NCBI GenBank assembly: GCA_036258055.1
Contig: DATAEK010000067.1
Span: 8,822-72,821, forward strand
Length of the DNA stretch: 64,000 bases
Reading direction: 5' to 3'
Source: DATAEK01 sp036258055
Lineage (GTDB): Bacteria > Acidobacteriota > Vicinamibacteria > Vicinamibacterales > 2-12-FULL-66-21
The notes beneath the pieces are model-generated. The model made no database searches. It was given only the letters and a program-made list of their open reading frames with translations, and was not told the DNA's origin. The number at the start of each line of letters is the position of its first letter. Within the stretch, counting starts at the first letter, position 1. A program made the position numbers and the translations under genes. Of this stretch, positions 1-10,514 are shown piece by piece.

Positions 1-1
1 T

Positions 2-2011
2 GTGCCCGGTGAGGTTCTCGTACGATTCGCGGCCGGAATGTCGATGCCGCGCCGCGATGCCGCATTGACTGCCATCGGCGCGCGAGTAATCCGCCGATTC
101 AACCGAGTCGGCATTCACCATGCGCGCATCGCGCCAGGCCAGAGCGTCGAGAGAGCCGTCGCGGCGCTCACACTCGATCCAGACGTCCTGGACGCGCAGC
201 CAAACTACATTCGCAGGATCGATGCGCCGGCGCCTCCGAACGATCCGTTCTGGGTGAACGACAACATGTGGGGACTCGCCAGGATCCAGGCGCAGAACGT
301 CTGGAGTGGCATCACCACCGGCAGCCGCAACGTCGTCATTGCGGACATCGATACCGGCGTCAACTACACCCACCCGGATCTCGCGGTCAATATGTGGCGC
401 AACCCCGGCGAGATTCCCGGTAACGGCATCGACGATGATGGCAATGGTTACGTGGACGACGTCTATGGGATCGACGCGCGGAATCACGACAGCGATCCAA
501 TGGACGACAACGGGCACGGTACGCATACGTCGGGAACCCTTGGTGCTGCCGGCAACAATGGCATCGGCGTCGTCGGCGTGAACTGGAACACGAGCATTCT
601 GTCGTGCAAGTTCCTGGGCGCGGACGGCTCGGGAACCGACGCGGGGGCCATCGAGTGCTTCAACTACGTCGTCGCGCTGAAGAATCGCGGGATCAATATT
701 CGGGTCACCAACAACAGTTGGGGAGCACCGCGCGGGCAGGGGCCGATTGCGCAGTCGCTCAAGGCGGCGATCGATGCGGCAGGCGCGGCCGGGATTCTGA
801 ACGTCGCCGCAGCGGGGAATTCCGTGAATGGCGTGAATACGGATAATGCTCCGTTCGATCCCGCGAGTTTCACCTCGCCGAGCATCGTCTCGGTGGCGAA
901 TTCCGATATCAACGACAATCGGGCGAGCAGCAGCAATTGGGGGCCGGTTTCGGTTGATCTCGCGGCCCCCGGCTCGGGCATCGTCAGCACCTACGGCTCT
1001 GGATATGCCAGTGCGACCGGCACCAGCATGGCTGCTCCGCATGTCGCCGGCTCGGCCGCGCTCCTCATCGCGCAGCAACCCAGCCTGTCTGTCAGCGCGG
1101 TCAAGTCGCTGCTGCTCGGCAACGTCGACCTCGTGGGACCCTGGCCGGGTCTCGTCGCGTCTGGCGGTCGCCTGAACGTGTATCGCGCTGCGCTCGCGAA
1201 TACGACAAATGCCGCGCCGTCGGTCGCCCTGACCCAACCGCCGGACGGGTCCACTTTCACGGCTCCCGCATCTGTGCCGATCGAAGCCACCGCGAGCGAC
1301 AGCGACGGCACCATTGCGCGCGTCGATTTCTACGCGAACGGCAACTCGATCGGTAGCGTTGCGGCACCGCCTTACAGCATCACCTGGTCCGGTGTCTCAG
1401 CAGGCACGTACGCCCTGACTGCGACGGCGACGGATAACGGCGGCGCCACGACGTCATCCGGAGCGCGGACGATCGTGGTCAGCAGCGGAGGCGGAGGAGG
1501 CGGCAGCGGAGGCACGTCACCGGACGGGACCAGACTGCCACCCGCAAGCCAGATCGTCGACAACACGGGCGCGGTGTGGACGCTGTCGGGCCTATCGGTC
1601 CTGCGGAACGGACAGCAGACCGGAGGTCTGGGCACGATCATCACGTGGTGCGGCGGCCAGATCTACACGTTCGGTGTAGACAGTCAGTGGTGGCGCTGGA
1701 ATGGCGGATGGTCGCCGGTCGGAACCACCGATCCGTGCGGCAGTGCGCCGCCGCCACCGCCGCCACCTGGTACGTCACCGGACGGCACGAGAGTCCCACC
1801 CGCGAGCCAGATCGTCGACAACACGGGCGCGGTGTGGACGCGGTCGGGCCTATCGGTCCTGCGGAACGGCCAGCAGACCGGCGGCCTGGGCACGATCATC
1901 ACGTGGTGTGCCGGCCAGATCCATACGTTCGGAGTGGATAGTCAGTGGTGGCGCTGGACCGGTGGTGGATGGACACCGGTCGGCACAATCGATCCGTGCG
2001 GCTCTCAATAG
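2..2011 (+). CDS. Secreted subtilisin-like (S8) serine protease, 5' partial
   Basis: Secreted peptidase of the subtilase family. The frame is open to the window edge, so the true start and signal peptide are probably upstream. From the first in-frame GTG the order is: a subtilase pro-domain-like segment (about 1-70), then the catalytic domain with Asp117 (in DIDTGVNYTHPDL), His172 (NGHGTHTSGT), oxyanion Asn273 (AAAGNS) and Ser342 (GTSMAAPHVAG). Next come a bacterial Ig-like domain (about 403-490), a Gly-rich linker, and two nearly identical copies of a Trp/Cys-containing domain separated by a Pro-rich linker. The triad is complete, so the enzyme should be active outside the cell. The role of the C-terminal pair is unknown; substrate or surface binding is a guess. 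Confidence 0.93.
   Translation: MPGEVLVRFAAGMSMPRRDAALTAIGARVIRRFNRVGIHHARIAPGQSVERAVAALTLDPDVLDAQPNYIRRIDAPAPPNDPFWVNDNMWGLARIQAQNVWSGITTGSRNVVIADIDTGVNYTHPDLAVNMWRNPGEIPGNGIDDDGNGYVDDVYGIDARNHDSDPMDDNGHGTHTSGTLGAAGNNGIGVVGVNWNTSILSCKFLGADGSGTDAGAIECFNYVVALKNRGINIRVTNNSWGAPRGQGPIAQSLKAAIDAAGAAGILNVAAAGNSVNGVNTDNAPFDPASFTSPSIVSVANSDINDNRASSSNWGPVSVDLAAPGSGIVSTYGSGYASATGTSMAAPHVAGSAALLIAQQPSLSVSAVKSLLLGNVDLVGPWPGLVASGGRLNVYRAALANTTNAAPSVALTQPPDGSTFTAPASVPIEATASDSDGTIARVDFYANGNSIGSVAAPPYSITWSGVSAGTYALTATATDNGGATTSSGARTIVVSSGGGGGGSGGTSPDGTRLPPASQIVDNTGAVWTLSGLSVLRNGQQTGGLGTIITWCGGQIYTFGVDSQWWRWNGGWSPVGTTDPCGSAPPPPPPPGTSPDGTRVPPASQIVDNTGAVWTRSGLSVLRNGQQTGGLGTIITWCAGQIHTFGVDSQWWRWTGGGWTPVGTIDPCGSQ
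1514..2005 (+). repeat. Tandem duplicated C-terminal domain inside the protease gene
   Basis: Two copies of about 225 nt with a 258-nt period (units starting at 1514 and 1772) encode nearly the same domain, beginning TSPDGTR and ending in a WW-containing stretch and DPCGS. The DNA copies are almost identical, so the duplication is recent or homogenised. A Pro-rich codon run (1747-1769) separates them. Confidence 0.85.
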
Positions 2012-2081
2012 TGAATTGAGGGCCATCGATCGTTGATCATTTCCCATTTTCCATTTGCCATCCACTAGGTATGCTCTCCCC

Positions 2082-3032
2082 GTGCCGTTTCCCTACGAAG
2101 AGTTCGACGTCTCGGGCATCCGCACCTATCCGCTGGCATCACGAAAGAGCAAAGCTCACGAAGCTGACTTCGCGTCACCAGTGCGCGCCGGTGGCACGCT
2201 GCGATCGTTTCTGGACTCGCTGCCCAAGATCCTGGCGGCCGCTGATTTCAGGGCGGTCGTCGGCGCGATTGCCGCCGCTCGGGGGGCGAACCGCGGCGTG
2301 CTCTGGGGCCTCGGCGCACATGTGATCAAGACCGGGCTCTCGCCGGTCATCGTCGATCTGATGGAGCGCGGGTTCGTGTCCGCGCTTGCCGTCAATGGCG
2401 CGGTGATCATTCACGACTTCGAGCTGGCGTTGTCGGGCAGCACGTCGGAGGAAGTGGACGAGGCGCTTGGACCAGGCCGCTTCGGCATGGCCGACGAGAC
2501 CGGCAGACTCCTGAACAGCGCGATCAACGACGGCGTGCGGGACGGGCTCGGCATCGGGCAGGCGGTCGGGCGGCGGTTGCGCGAGCTGGCGCCATCCCAC
2601 GAGCCGTTGAGCGTCGTCGCGGCCGCGGCGCGGCTCGGAGTTCCCGTCACCGTGCACGTCGCGGTCGGCACTGACATCACGCACATGCATCCGGATGCGT
2701 CAGGTTCCGCGTTAGGCGAAGGCAGCCTGCGTGACTTCAGGTTCCTGGTTTCGAATGTCGCGCGGCTTGGCGGCGGTGTGTACCTGAACTGCGGATCGGC
2801 GGTCGTGCTCCCCGAGGTGTTTCTCAAGGCCGTCGCGCTGGCCCGCAACCGCGGGATCGCCCTCGATGGGCTGACAACCGTGAACCTCGACTTCATGCGT
2901 CTCTACCGGCCTCACACCAACGTCGTCACGCGGCCGACCGCGGGGATTGGGAAGGGGTACTCGCTCGTCGGCCATCACGAAATCATGATCCCGCTTCTGG
3001 CCGCGGCCATCCTCGAGGCGTCCGCGCCCTGA
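2082..3032 (+). CDS. Deoxyhypusine synthase-like protein
   Basis: A 316-residue cytosolic protein that resembles bacterial members of the deoxyhypusine synthase-like family. Supporting segments are GLGAHVIKTGLSPVIVDLM, a following NGAVIIHDFELALSGSTSEE stretch and a Gly-rich C-terminal part (NCGSAVVLPEVFLKA). These resemble NAD-binding-fold segments of the family. Bacteria lack eIF5A, so the substrate is unlikely to be the eukaryotic one; a homospermidine-synthase-like or unknown amine transfer is possible. I chose GTG 2082 (MPFPYEEFDVSG) over an upstream TTG at 2055 that lies in a low-complexity spacer. It sits directly before a tRNA and tilS. The family assignment is from memory of motif patterns and is only moderately secure. 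Confidence 0.55.
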   Translation: MPFPYEEFDVSGIRTYPLASRKSKAHEADFASPVRAGGTLRSFLDSLPKILAAADFRAVVGAIAAARGANRGVLWGLGAHVIKTGLSPVIVDLMERGFVSALAVNGAVIIHDFELALSGSTSEEVDEALGPGRFGMADETGRLLNSAINDGVRDGLGIGQAVGRRLRELAPSHEPLSVVAAAARLGVPVTVHVAVGTDITHMHPDASGSALGEGSLRDFRFLVSNVARLGGGVYLNCGSAVVLPEVFLKAVALARNRGIALDGLTTVNLDFMRLYRPHTNVVTRPTAGIGKGYSLVGHHEIMIPLLAAAILEASAP

Positions 3033-3061
3033 CGCCGGCCGTGGTACAATTCAAGGTTCCT

Positions 3062-3138
3062 GCCGGTGTAGCTCAGTTGGTTAGAGCATGCGGCTCATAT
3101 CCGCAGGGTCCGGGGTTCAAGTCCCTGCACCGGCACCA
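3062..3138 (+). tRNA. tRNA with CAT anticodon (Met elongator or Ile2)
   Basis: Cloverleaf: 7-bp acceptor stem GCCGGTG/CACCGGC, D-arm GCTC/GAGC, anticodon stem TGCGG/CCGCA with loop CTCATAT (anticodon CAT), T-arm CGGGG/CCCTG with loop TTCAAGT, discriminator A and an encoded CCA end. The paired first acceptor position and the lack of a GGG/CCC anticodon stem argue against initiator tRNA. Elongator Met is most likely. Ile2 (C34 converted to lysidine) cannot be excluded, and the next gene is tilS, the enzyme that makes that modification. Confidence 0.95.
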
Positions 3139-3256
3139 TCCTTTTCTGCGCTGACAATTTCGAATTCTGATTGTGTGCGCACCGGACGGCCGCTCGAGTC
3201 ATCCGGTTCGACGGCGCGACCTGCCCGTTGATCGCGTTCAGATTCAGGATTCGGTG

Positions 3257-4770
3257 ATGCACATGGCTCTGACCGACCGCGTCCTCGAGACCGTTCGGAA
3301 GCACCGGATGATTCCGGCTGGTGGCCGTGTCCTCGTCGCGCTCTCGGGCGGATCGGACTCCGTCGCGCTGCTGCACCTGCTGCGCGCACTCGAGGCCCAG
3401 GGTGAGTGGACCGTTGCAGGCGTGGCCCATCTCAATCATGCCCTGCGTGCGGCGGCCGCCGTCGATGAAGCGTTCTGCCGCGCGATCGCCGCAACGCTGG
3501 ACCTGCCATTTCGATCGCGAACCGTTGACGTCGGGGATCTGGCGCGCCAGCTGCGCACCTCGATCGAGGACGCCGGCCGTCGCGCGCGCTACGCCTTCTT
3601 CGAGGAAACCGCGTCGGAGCTCGACGCCGTGGCGATCGCGACGGGCCACACGCGCGACGATCAGGCGGAGACGTTCCTGCTCCGCATGATTCGCGGGTCA
3701 GGGCTTCGAGGACTGTCCGCGATTCGGCCGAAAGTCGGGCGAGTGATCCGGCCGCTCATCGAAGTCGGCCGCACCGAGTTGCGGGACTGGCTTGCCGAAC
3801 GAACCATCACGTTCCGCGAGGACGACTCGAATCAGGATCGCGCGTTCGCGCGGAACCGCGTTCGCCATGAGCTGATCCCGTTTCTCCAGAACGGGTTCTC
3901 GCCGGCCATCGTGGACGTGCTCGCGCGCGAGGCAGCGATTGCGGCCCAGGACGATGACCGGTTGCAAATCGATGCAATCGAAATCGCTCGTTCTGTCGTC
4001 TTAGTGAAAGAACGCGGCGAGATGGTCCCGCTGAGGTCGCCCGCGCCGGCCGCGGACGACGGCTTCGGTCTGGCTGAACCGGAACCCGTCGCAGCCGAGA
4101 TCGAAGCAGTCGAAGTTGATGCGGGTGGACTCACATCCCTGCACCCAGCGCTGGCCTTTCGAGTCAGCAGACTGGCGTTGTCGGTCCTCGCGCCCACCCG
4201 GTTTGTCGGCTTCGATCACGTCGAGCGGTTATTGGCGCTGTGCCTGGACCCTGATGGCCACGAGCTGAGCCTGCCGGGGCAGCACGCCGTCAAGCGAGGT
4301 GGGAAGATCGTGCTGCGGCGAGAAGCGTTCGAAGCGTTTGCGAACTCTTTCCGCGTTCCGCTGTCTATTCCAGGAGAGGTGGTCCTGGACGCGCAGGGCT
4401 GGGCGGTTTCTGCCACCTCGAGCCCGGGGTCGGATCTCGATTTTCGGATCTGGAGCCGACATTCAGAGAATAGAGATCTGACCCCGCTATCCGCAGCGGT
4501 CCAGGGGGCGATGCCGCCGTTGGCGGTCAGGTCCAGGCAGCCGGGCGACCGGTTCAGGCCCTTCGGACTCGGCGGACGAGGCAAGAAGTTGCAGGACTTT
4601 CTGGTCGATCGCAAAGTGGCGCGAGAACTACGGGATTCGCTCCCGCTCGTGGTCGATCGCGACGACCGGATCGTGTGGGTGGTCGGCGAGTCGGTGGCCG
4701 AGGATTTTCGAGTCACGACCCCGTCACAAGGCGTGATATTCTTGAAAGCAAGGCGGTTAGGAGGCCTAGG

Positions 4771-4774
<4 letters not shown>
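3257..4774 (+). CDS. tilS: tRNA(Ile)-lysidine synthase
   Basis: Ligates lysine to C34 of the CAU-anticodon tRNA-Ile2 using ATP, so that it reads AUA as Ile. The N-terminal PP-loop ATPase has the signature SGGSDS (residues 30-35) and LNHALR and GHTRDDQAET motifs. The C-terminal TilS domain carries RSRQPGDRFRPFG and KKLQDFLVDRKV. At about 505 residues it is somewhat longer than E. coli TilS. The ATG at 3257 is preceded by AGGA (3246-3249) at a 7-nt spacing, which beats the upstream in-frame start at 3173. It ends inside the start codon of ftsH (TTGA overlap), so the two are translationally coupled, a common bacterial arrangement. Confidence 0.95.
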
Positions 4775-6702
<1,928 letters not shown>

Positions 6703-6745
6703 ACAGTCGGCAGTCGTTAGTCGACAGTCGACAGTCGGTAGTCGA
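6703..6745. repeat. Short-unit imperfect tandem repeat (CGGCAGTC family)
   Basis: The gap between ftsH and folP holds degenerate copies of a 7-8-nt unit of the type AGTCGGC/AGTCGAC. The same unit, with more copies, recurs at 24643-24776. No promoter or terminator could be recognised inside it. Confidence 0.7.
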
Positions 6746-6806
6746 TCGCCGTCAGTTTGGAACATCGGCCCGGCCCTCAAGGTCGGGCCGACGCATGTAC
6801 AGGCGC

Positions 6807-7679
6807 ATGACGATCCCCATCCGCAAGCGCTACTCCGTCCCTCTCCCCAACGGCGCCACGCTGGCGCTGGGTGGCCGGACGCTCGTCATGGGCACCATCA
6901 ATGTCACGCCGGACTCGTTTGCCGACGGCGGCGCCCGTTTCGATTGTGCGCCCGCGATCGCGGACGGGCTGCGGATGATCGAGGACGGCGCGGACATTCT
7001 GGATGTCGGCGGCGAGTCTACCCGCCCCGGCGCCAAGCCATTGCCGGCCGATGAAGAACTGCGCCGCGTGCTTCCCGTCGTCGAGCAGCTTGCCGCCGAT
7101 GGCCGAGTGCCCGTCTCGATTGACACCTACAAGGCGAGCGTGGCTCGTGCGGCGGTCGCGCGCGGGGCGCTGATCGTCAACGACATCAGCGGTCTGGCGT
7201 ACGACCCGGAGCTGGCTCAGACGATTGCAGAAACGCGGGCGGCGGTGGTCCTGATGCACAATCGCGGCAGATCGCGCGAGATGTATCGCGAGGCCGTGTA
7301 TCACAACGTGATCGAGGAGATTTCGGAGGAGCTGGAGTCGACGATCGCCATCGCCGTTGCTGCCGGTGTCAGCCGCGAGGCCATCGTGATTGACCCGGGC
7401 CTAGGCTTCGCGAAGCGGCCGGAGCACACCTATGAGGCGCTGGCCCGGCTCGACGCGCTGGCGGCCCTGGACCGCCCGATCCTGTCCGGACCCTCTCGGA
7501 AGTCGTTCCTGAAAGCCGCTCTCGGCGAGGTGCCGCCGGCCGAGCGAGACTGGGGCACGGCGGCCGCCGTCGCGGCCAGCGTTCTCCTCGGCGCCCACAT
7601 CGTCCGCATCCACGACGTTCGAGGCATGGTCGATGTGGTTCGCGTCGCGGACAGAATCCGGGATGGAATCAGGTTCTAG
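6807..7679 (+). CDS. folP: Dihydropteroate synthase
   Basis: Condenses p-aminobenzoate with 6-hydroxymethyl-dihydropterin diphosphate in folate synthesis; cytosolic TIM barrel. Diagnostic segments are the first signature MGTINVTPDSFADGG (about residues 29-43), the second signature DILDVGGESTRPGA, SIDTYKA, NDISG, the DPGLGFAK phosphate-binding motif and the C-terminal SRKSF and RIHDV segments. About 290 residues, a typical length. Start candidates are ATG 6795 and ATG 6807; neither has a clear ribosome-binding site, and I take 6807. It follows ftsH after a repeat-bearing gap of about 100 nt, the ftsH-folP order seen in many bacteria. Confidence 0.95.
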   Translation: MTIPIRKRYSVPLPNGATLALGGRTLVMGTINVTPDSFADGGARFDCAPAIADGLRMIEDGADILDVGGESTRPGAKPLPADEELRRVLPVVEQLAADGRVPVSIDTYKASVARAAVARGALIVNDISGLAYDPELAQTIAETRAAVVLMHNRGRSREMYREAVYHNVIEEISEELESTIAIAVAAGVSREAIVIDPGLGFAKRPEHTYEALARLDALAALDRPILSGPSRKSFLKAALGEVPPAERDWGTAAAVAASVLLGAHIVRIHDVRGMVDVVRVADRIRDGIRF

Positions 7680-7712
7680 GGTTCTACGGTTCTACGGTTC
7701 TCGGGTTCGCGT
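7675..7712. repeat. GGTTCTAGGGTTCT-type tandem repeat
   Basis: The folP stop codon lies inside the start of a run of imperfect 7-8-nt units (GGTTCTA, GGTTCTC). Related runs occur at 16980-17012, 42064-42115 and 61236-61275, always between genes. Confidence 0.7.
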
Positions 7713-7762
7713 GGACGGGCACTGACTGCCATCGACTAGTATTGATGCGACGCGGGAGGACG

Positions 7763-8578
7763 ATGGCGAGCACCGTGAGCATTCCGGCACTGCAGCAGAT
7801 GAAGCGGGAGCGGAAGAAGATCGTCGGGGTCGTGGCCTACGACTACCAGATGGCGAAGATCGTCGATCGAGCCGGAGTGGATATCGTGTCGGTCGGCGAC
7901 TCGGTTGGCATCAACCTCTGGGGTCATCAAAGCGAACTCGAGGTCACGCTCGACGAGATGATTCTGGCTTGCCGGGCCGTCCGTCGTGGCGTGACGGCCG
8001 CTCTCGTCAGCTGTGATTTTCCGTTCGGTCCGCTCCAGGAGGGCCCTGACGCGGCCGTCCGTGCGGCAATCAGGCTGGTGAAGGAGGGGGGCGCCGACCT
8101 GGTGAAGCTCGATGGCGCGTCGGCGTTTCCGGATGCCGTGCGCGCGGTCACTCGAGCCGGCATTCCGGTGTGGGCGCAGTTTGGCATCACGCCCCACACC
8201 GCCCTCCAGTTTGGCGGCATGGCGAAGGCCGGCCCCGAGCTGGCAGCCGAGATGAAGGACCAGCTCGTCGCCGAAGCCAGGCTGCTCGAGGAAGCCGGTG
8301 CGGCCATTCTCGATTTCACCAACTCCGGCCCGGTCGCGGGGCCCGCAGCCGTCGAAGCGGTGAAAATCCCGGTGATTGGCGGACTCGGCGGCGGGCCGTG
8401 GCTCGACGGCCGTGTGCGTGCGGTCTTCGCCGCCATCGGTTATCTCGCGAGCGCGCTGGACGACGGTGCGGAGCGCTATGCGAACGTGGCGCAGGTCGCA
8501 CTCGACGCCATTACCACCTACACGGAAGACGTACGCGCGGGTCGCCAGGTCAAGGGCGCGCCGCGTCCTCGCAGCTGA
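7763..8578 (+). CDS. PanB-like (ketopantoate hydroxymethyltransferase family) protein, divergent
   Basis: A 271-residue TIM-barrel protein of the PEP mutase/isocitrate lyase superfamily, closest in pattern to PanB: AYDYQMAKI, VGDSVGINLWGH, the metal-ligand Asp in CDFPFG, and KLDGA and FGITPHTALQFGG. Two features do not fit a standard PanB. The metal-ligand Glu of the KIEGG segment is Asp here, and the region that holds the catalytic Glu in E. coli PanB (LVLECVP) reads ILDFTNSG. It may still make ketopantoate or may run another C-C lyase/transferase reaction. ATG 7763 (MASTVSIPALQQMK) matches family starts, although the upstream GGGAGGA is unusually close (2-3 nt). The next gene, a Cys-type hydrolase, follows by 39 nt. 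Confidence 0.7.
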   Translation: MASTVSIPALQQMKRERKKIVGVVAYDYQMAKIVDRAGVDIVSVGDSVGINLWGHQSELEVTLDEMILACRAVRRGVTAALVSCDFPFGPLQEGPDAAVRAAIRLVKEGGADLVKLDGASAFPDAVRAVTRAGIPVWAQFGITPHTALQFGGMAKAGPELAAEMKDQLVAEARLLEEAGAAILDFTNSGPVAGPAAVEAVKIPVIGGLGGGPWLDGRVRAVFAAIGYLASALDDGAERYANVAQVALDAITTYTEDVRAGRQVKGAPRPRS

Positions 8579-8617
8579 TCGCGGCTGGCGGCGAATTCGA
8601 AGGAGCAGAGACGAAGC

Positions 8618-9475
8618 GTGGCGACGGCAGTCAGCGACGGCATTACGACGCACTACGAAGTCATCGGGAACGGCGAACCGCTGCTGATGTTCTCGCCGGC
8701 GGGATTCGACGCGACGCTCGACAAATGGCGGACCCAGGGCGTCTATGCCCGGATCAAGATCCTCGATCACCTCTCGGAGCACTTCTCGTGCATCGTGTTC
8801 GACCGTCGTGAGACGGGCGAGTCGGGTGGACGGGTCGAGCACCTTACCTGGGCGCACTACGTGCGTCAGGGTGTGGGGCTGCTGAAGCATCTCGGCATCG
8901 ATCGCGCGCACATCATGGGCGGCTGCATGGGCTGCTGTCCGGCGATCGCGCTCGGCGTCGCGCAGCCGGAACTGACGCGGAGCCTGCTGTTGTTCTGGCC
9001 GGTCGGCGGCGCGAAGTACCGGATCAATTCGCACCTGCGTTTCGCCGAACATCTCGCGTTCGTCAAACAGCGCGGGCTGGCCGACGTCGTGTCCCTCGCC
9101 ATCGATGGCGCGAAGTCATTCAGCCAGGACCCGAGAGGCGGACTGTGGGCGCCCGTCCTCCGGCGCGATGCGCTGTTCGCGGATGCGTACGCCAGGCAGG
9201 ACGCCGATCGATATCAGTTGCTGGTCGCCGCCACGGCGCGCACGCTCTTCGACCGTGATACGGCACCCGGAGCAGAGCCGGAGGATCTGCTGCGCCTCGA
9301 TATCCCCGCGCTCGTCGTGCCCGGCTGCGATGCCTCGCACGCGACCTCCGCCGCGCGGTACCTCCACGAATGCCTGCCCAAGGCGCAGTATTGGGACGTG
9401 CCGGTCGATCAGCAGAGTGAGCAGAACACCCCGCCGCGCCTGCTGGAGTTCCTGACCGCGGCCAGCCAGCGCTAG
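8618..9475 (+). CDS. Alpha/beta hydrolase with a cysteine nucleophile
   Basis: A 285-residue soluble alpha/beta-hydrolase fold protein. It has the oxyanion-side segment MFSPAGFDA, the FDRRETGESGG loop and the nucleophile elbow GGCMGCC, in which Cys replaces the usual Ser of GxSxG. The probable late-barrel His is in the CDASHATSA region. A Cys nucleophile is known in dienelactone hydrolase, but this protein does not otherwise look like that family, so only the superfamily is assigned. The start is GTG 8618; AGGAG at 8601-8605 is 12 nt away, rather far. It lies 39 nt after the PanB-like gene, probably in one transcript, and ends at a hairpin shared with the convergent gene. Confidence 0.75.
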   Translation: MATAVSDGITTHYEVIGNGEPLLMFSPAGFDATLDKWRTQGVYARIKILDHLSEHFSCIVFDRRETGESGGRVEHLTWAHYVRQGVGLLKHLGIDRAHIMGGCMGCCPAIALGVAQPELTRSLLLFWPVGGAKYRINSHLRFAEHLAFVKQRGLADVVSLAIDGAKSFSQDPRGGLWAPVLRRDALFADAYARQDADRYQLLVAATARTLFDRDTAPGAEPEDLLRLDIPALVVPGCDASHATSAARYLHECLPKAQYWDVPVDQQSEQNTPPRLLEFLTAASQR

Positions 9476-9532
9476 TCGATCCGTCGTCCAGCTGATCGCG
9501 GATAGCGGACAGCGAGTTGGTTTACCACTGGC

Positions 9533-9550
9533 GTCCGGCTCCAACCGGAC
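9533..9550. terminator. Hairpin between convergent genes
   Basis: GTCCGG (9533-9538), 6-nt loop, CCGGAC (9545-9550). It lies between the ends of two convergent genes and could stop transcription from both sides. No T-run follows, so a classical intrinsic terminator is not proven. Confidence 0.4.
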
Positions 9551-9551
9551 C

Positions 9552-10490
9552 TCATGCGCTGAGGCCGCGCGTATTCGAAGGGAACAGCTCCTCGATCGTG
9601 AACGGCTTCGTGAGAATTCCCTGCTCGACGCTGTGCCGCACGATCGCTTCGAGCGCCGTGCGGTTGGGTTCGATGCCGTACGGGAGCGGGTCGCCCGTGA
9701 TCTCCATCACCCGCTTGAAGGTCTTGTCAGCCGGGGCTCCGGCCGACCCGTCCTTCAGCCGCCCGACGTAGATGCGCTTGGCCTCGGCGAACGCGTTGAA
9801 GATGTCCGGCGCGAGGTCGGGCCTCGATGACAGGAGCTCGTTCTTCACGACGACCGTGTGGTTGATCGGGAAGATCCCAGTGCGCGTCAGCATCTCGAAG
9901 CCCGCTTCGACAGCATTTGGAATCAGCGGCGCGGAATTGGGCACTTGTTCCTTGAGCCCGATGGCCGCGACGACCTGGCCGGAGGCGAGCTGATCCTCGA
10001 GTGTCTGGCCGGCTTCGATCGAGACCACGTTCGACGGCGGCCGGTACTCAGCCACGTGTTCGTCGCCCGACAGCACCCACGTGATCTTTCCGAGATCGAC
10101 GCCGTGCTCGTGCTGGAGGACACTCCGGGCCCAGAGTCCCGTCGTGACCGTGTAGCCGCGATTGACCCCGACCCTCTTGCCTTCCAGATCCTTCGGACTG
10201 CGAATACCCGCGTTCGTGTTCACGAGAATCGCGCCATGATGGAACGCGCGCATCGGGAACACCGGCAGCGCGGTGAACGCCTTCCCGTGCGCCTTGGCGC
10301 AGAGATAGGTCGTCATCGCCATCTCAGAGATATCGAACTCGAGCCCGCGTACCATCCGGCGGAAGGCTTTGATGATGACCGGCACGTCCTCGAAGTCGAA
10401 CTCGAACGTGCGCGGCTTGACCGTCCCGTCCTTGAGCGGTTGCGTGTGGCCGTAGGTAACGAGGGCGGTCTTCAGGGCGGGCTTGGTCAT
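9552..10490 (-). CDS. 4,5-dihydroxyphthalate decarboxylase-like / periplasmic-binding-fold protein
   Basis: A 312-residue protein without a signal peptide. It has the substrate-binding-protein fold used by 4,5-dihydroxyphthalate decarboxylase (Pht5-type) and related proteins. Supporting segments are FDISEMAMTTYL, ALPVFPMRAFHHGAILVN, IRSPKDLEGKRVGV and the GIFPINHTVVVKNEL block. The second protein of this type (32951-33943) has matching segments (FDAAEMSLSSYV, IPVFPSRCFRHSCIYVN, GIFPIMHTVVIRREL). Family members decarboxylate dihydroxylated aromatic acids, so this is probably a decarboxylase in aromatic-acid breakdown; the exact substrate is inference. The start is ATG 10490. It is separated from the efflux operon by a repeat-filled gap. 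Confidence 0.72.
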   Translation of the reverse strand: MTKPALKTALVTYGHTQPLKDGTVKPRTFEFDFEDVPVIIKAFRRMVRGLEFDISEMAMTTYLCAKAHGKAFTALPVFPMRAFHHGAILVNTNAGIRSPKDLEGKRVGVNRGYTVTTGLWARSVLQHEHGVDLGKITWVLSGDEHVAEYRPPSNVVSIEAGQTLEDQLASGQVVAAIGLKEQVPNSAPLIPNAVEAGFEMLTRTGIFPINHTVVVKNELLSSRPDLAPDIFNAFAEAKRIYVGRLKDGSAGAPADKTFKRVMEITGDPLPYGIEPNRTALEAIVRHSVEQGILTKPFTIEELFPSNTRGLSA

Positions 10491-10514
10491 GTCGAGTTAG
10501 ATGGCATTTCTTAG

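Noticed and set aside
3062..3138. Initiator tRNA-fMet
   Set aside because: The first acceptor pair is a normal G-C, and the anticodon stem lacks the three consecutive G-C pairs of initiator tRNAs.
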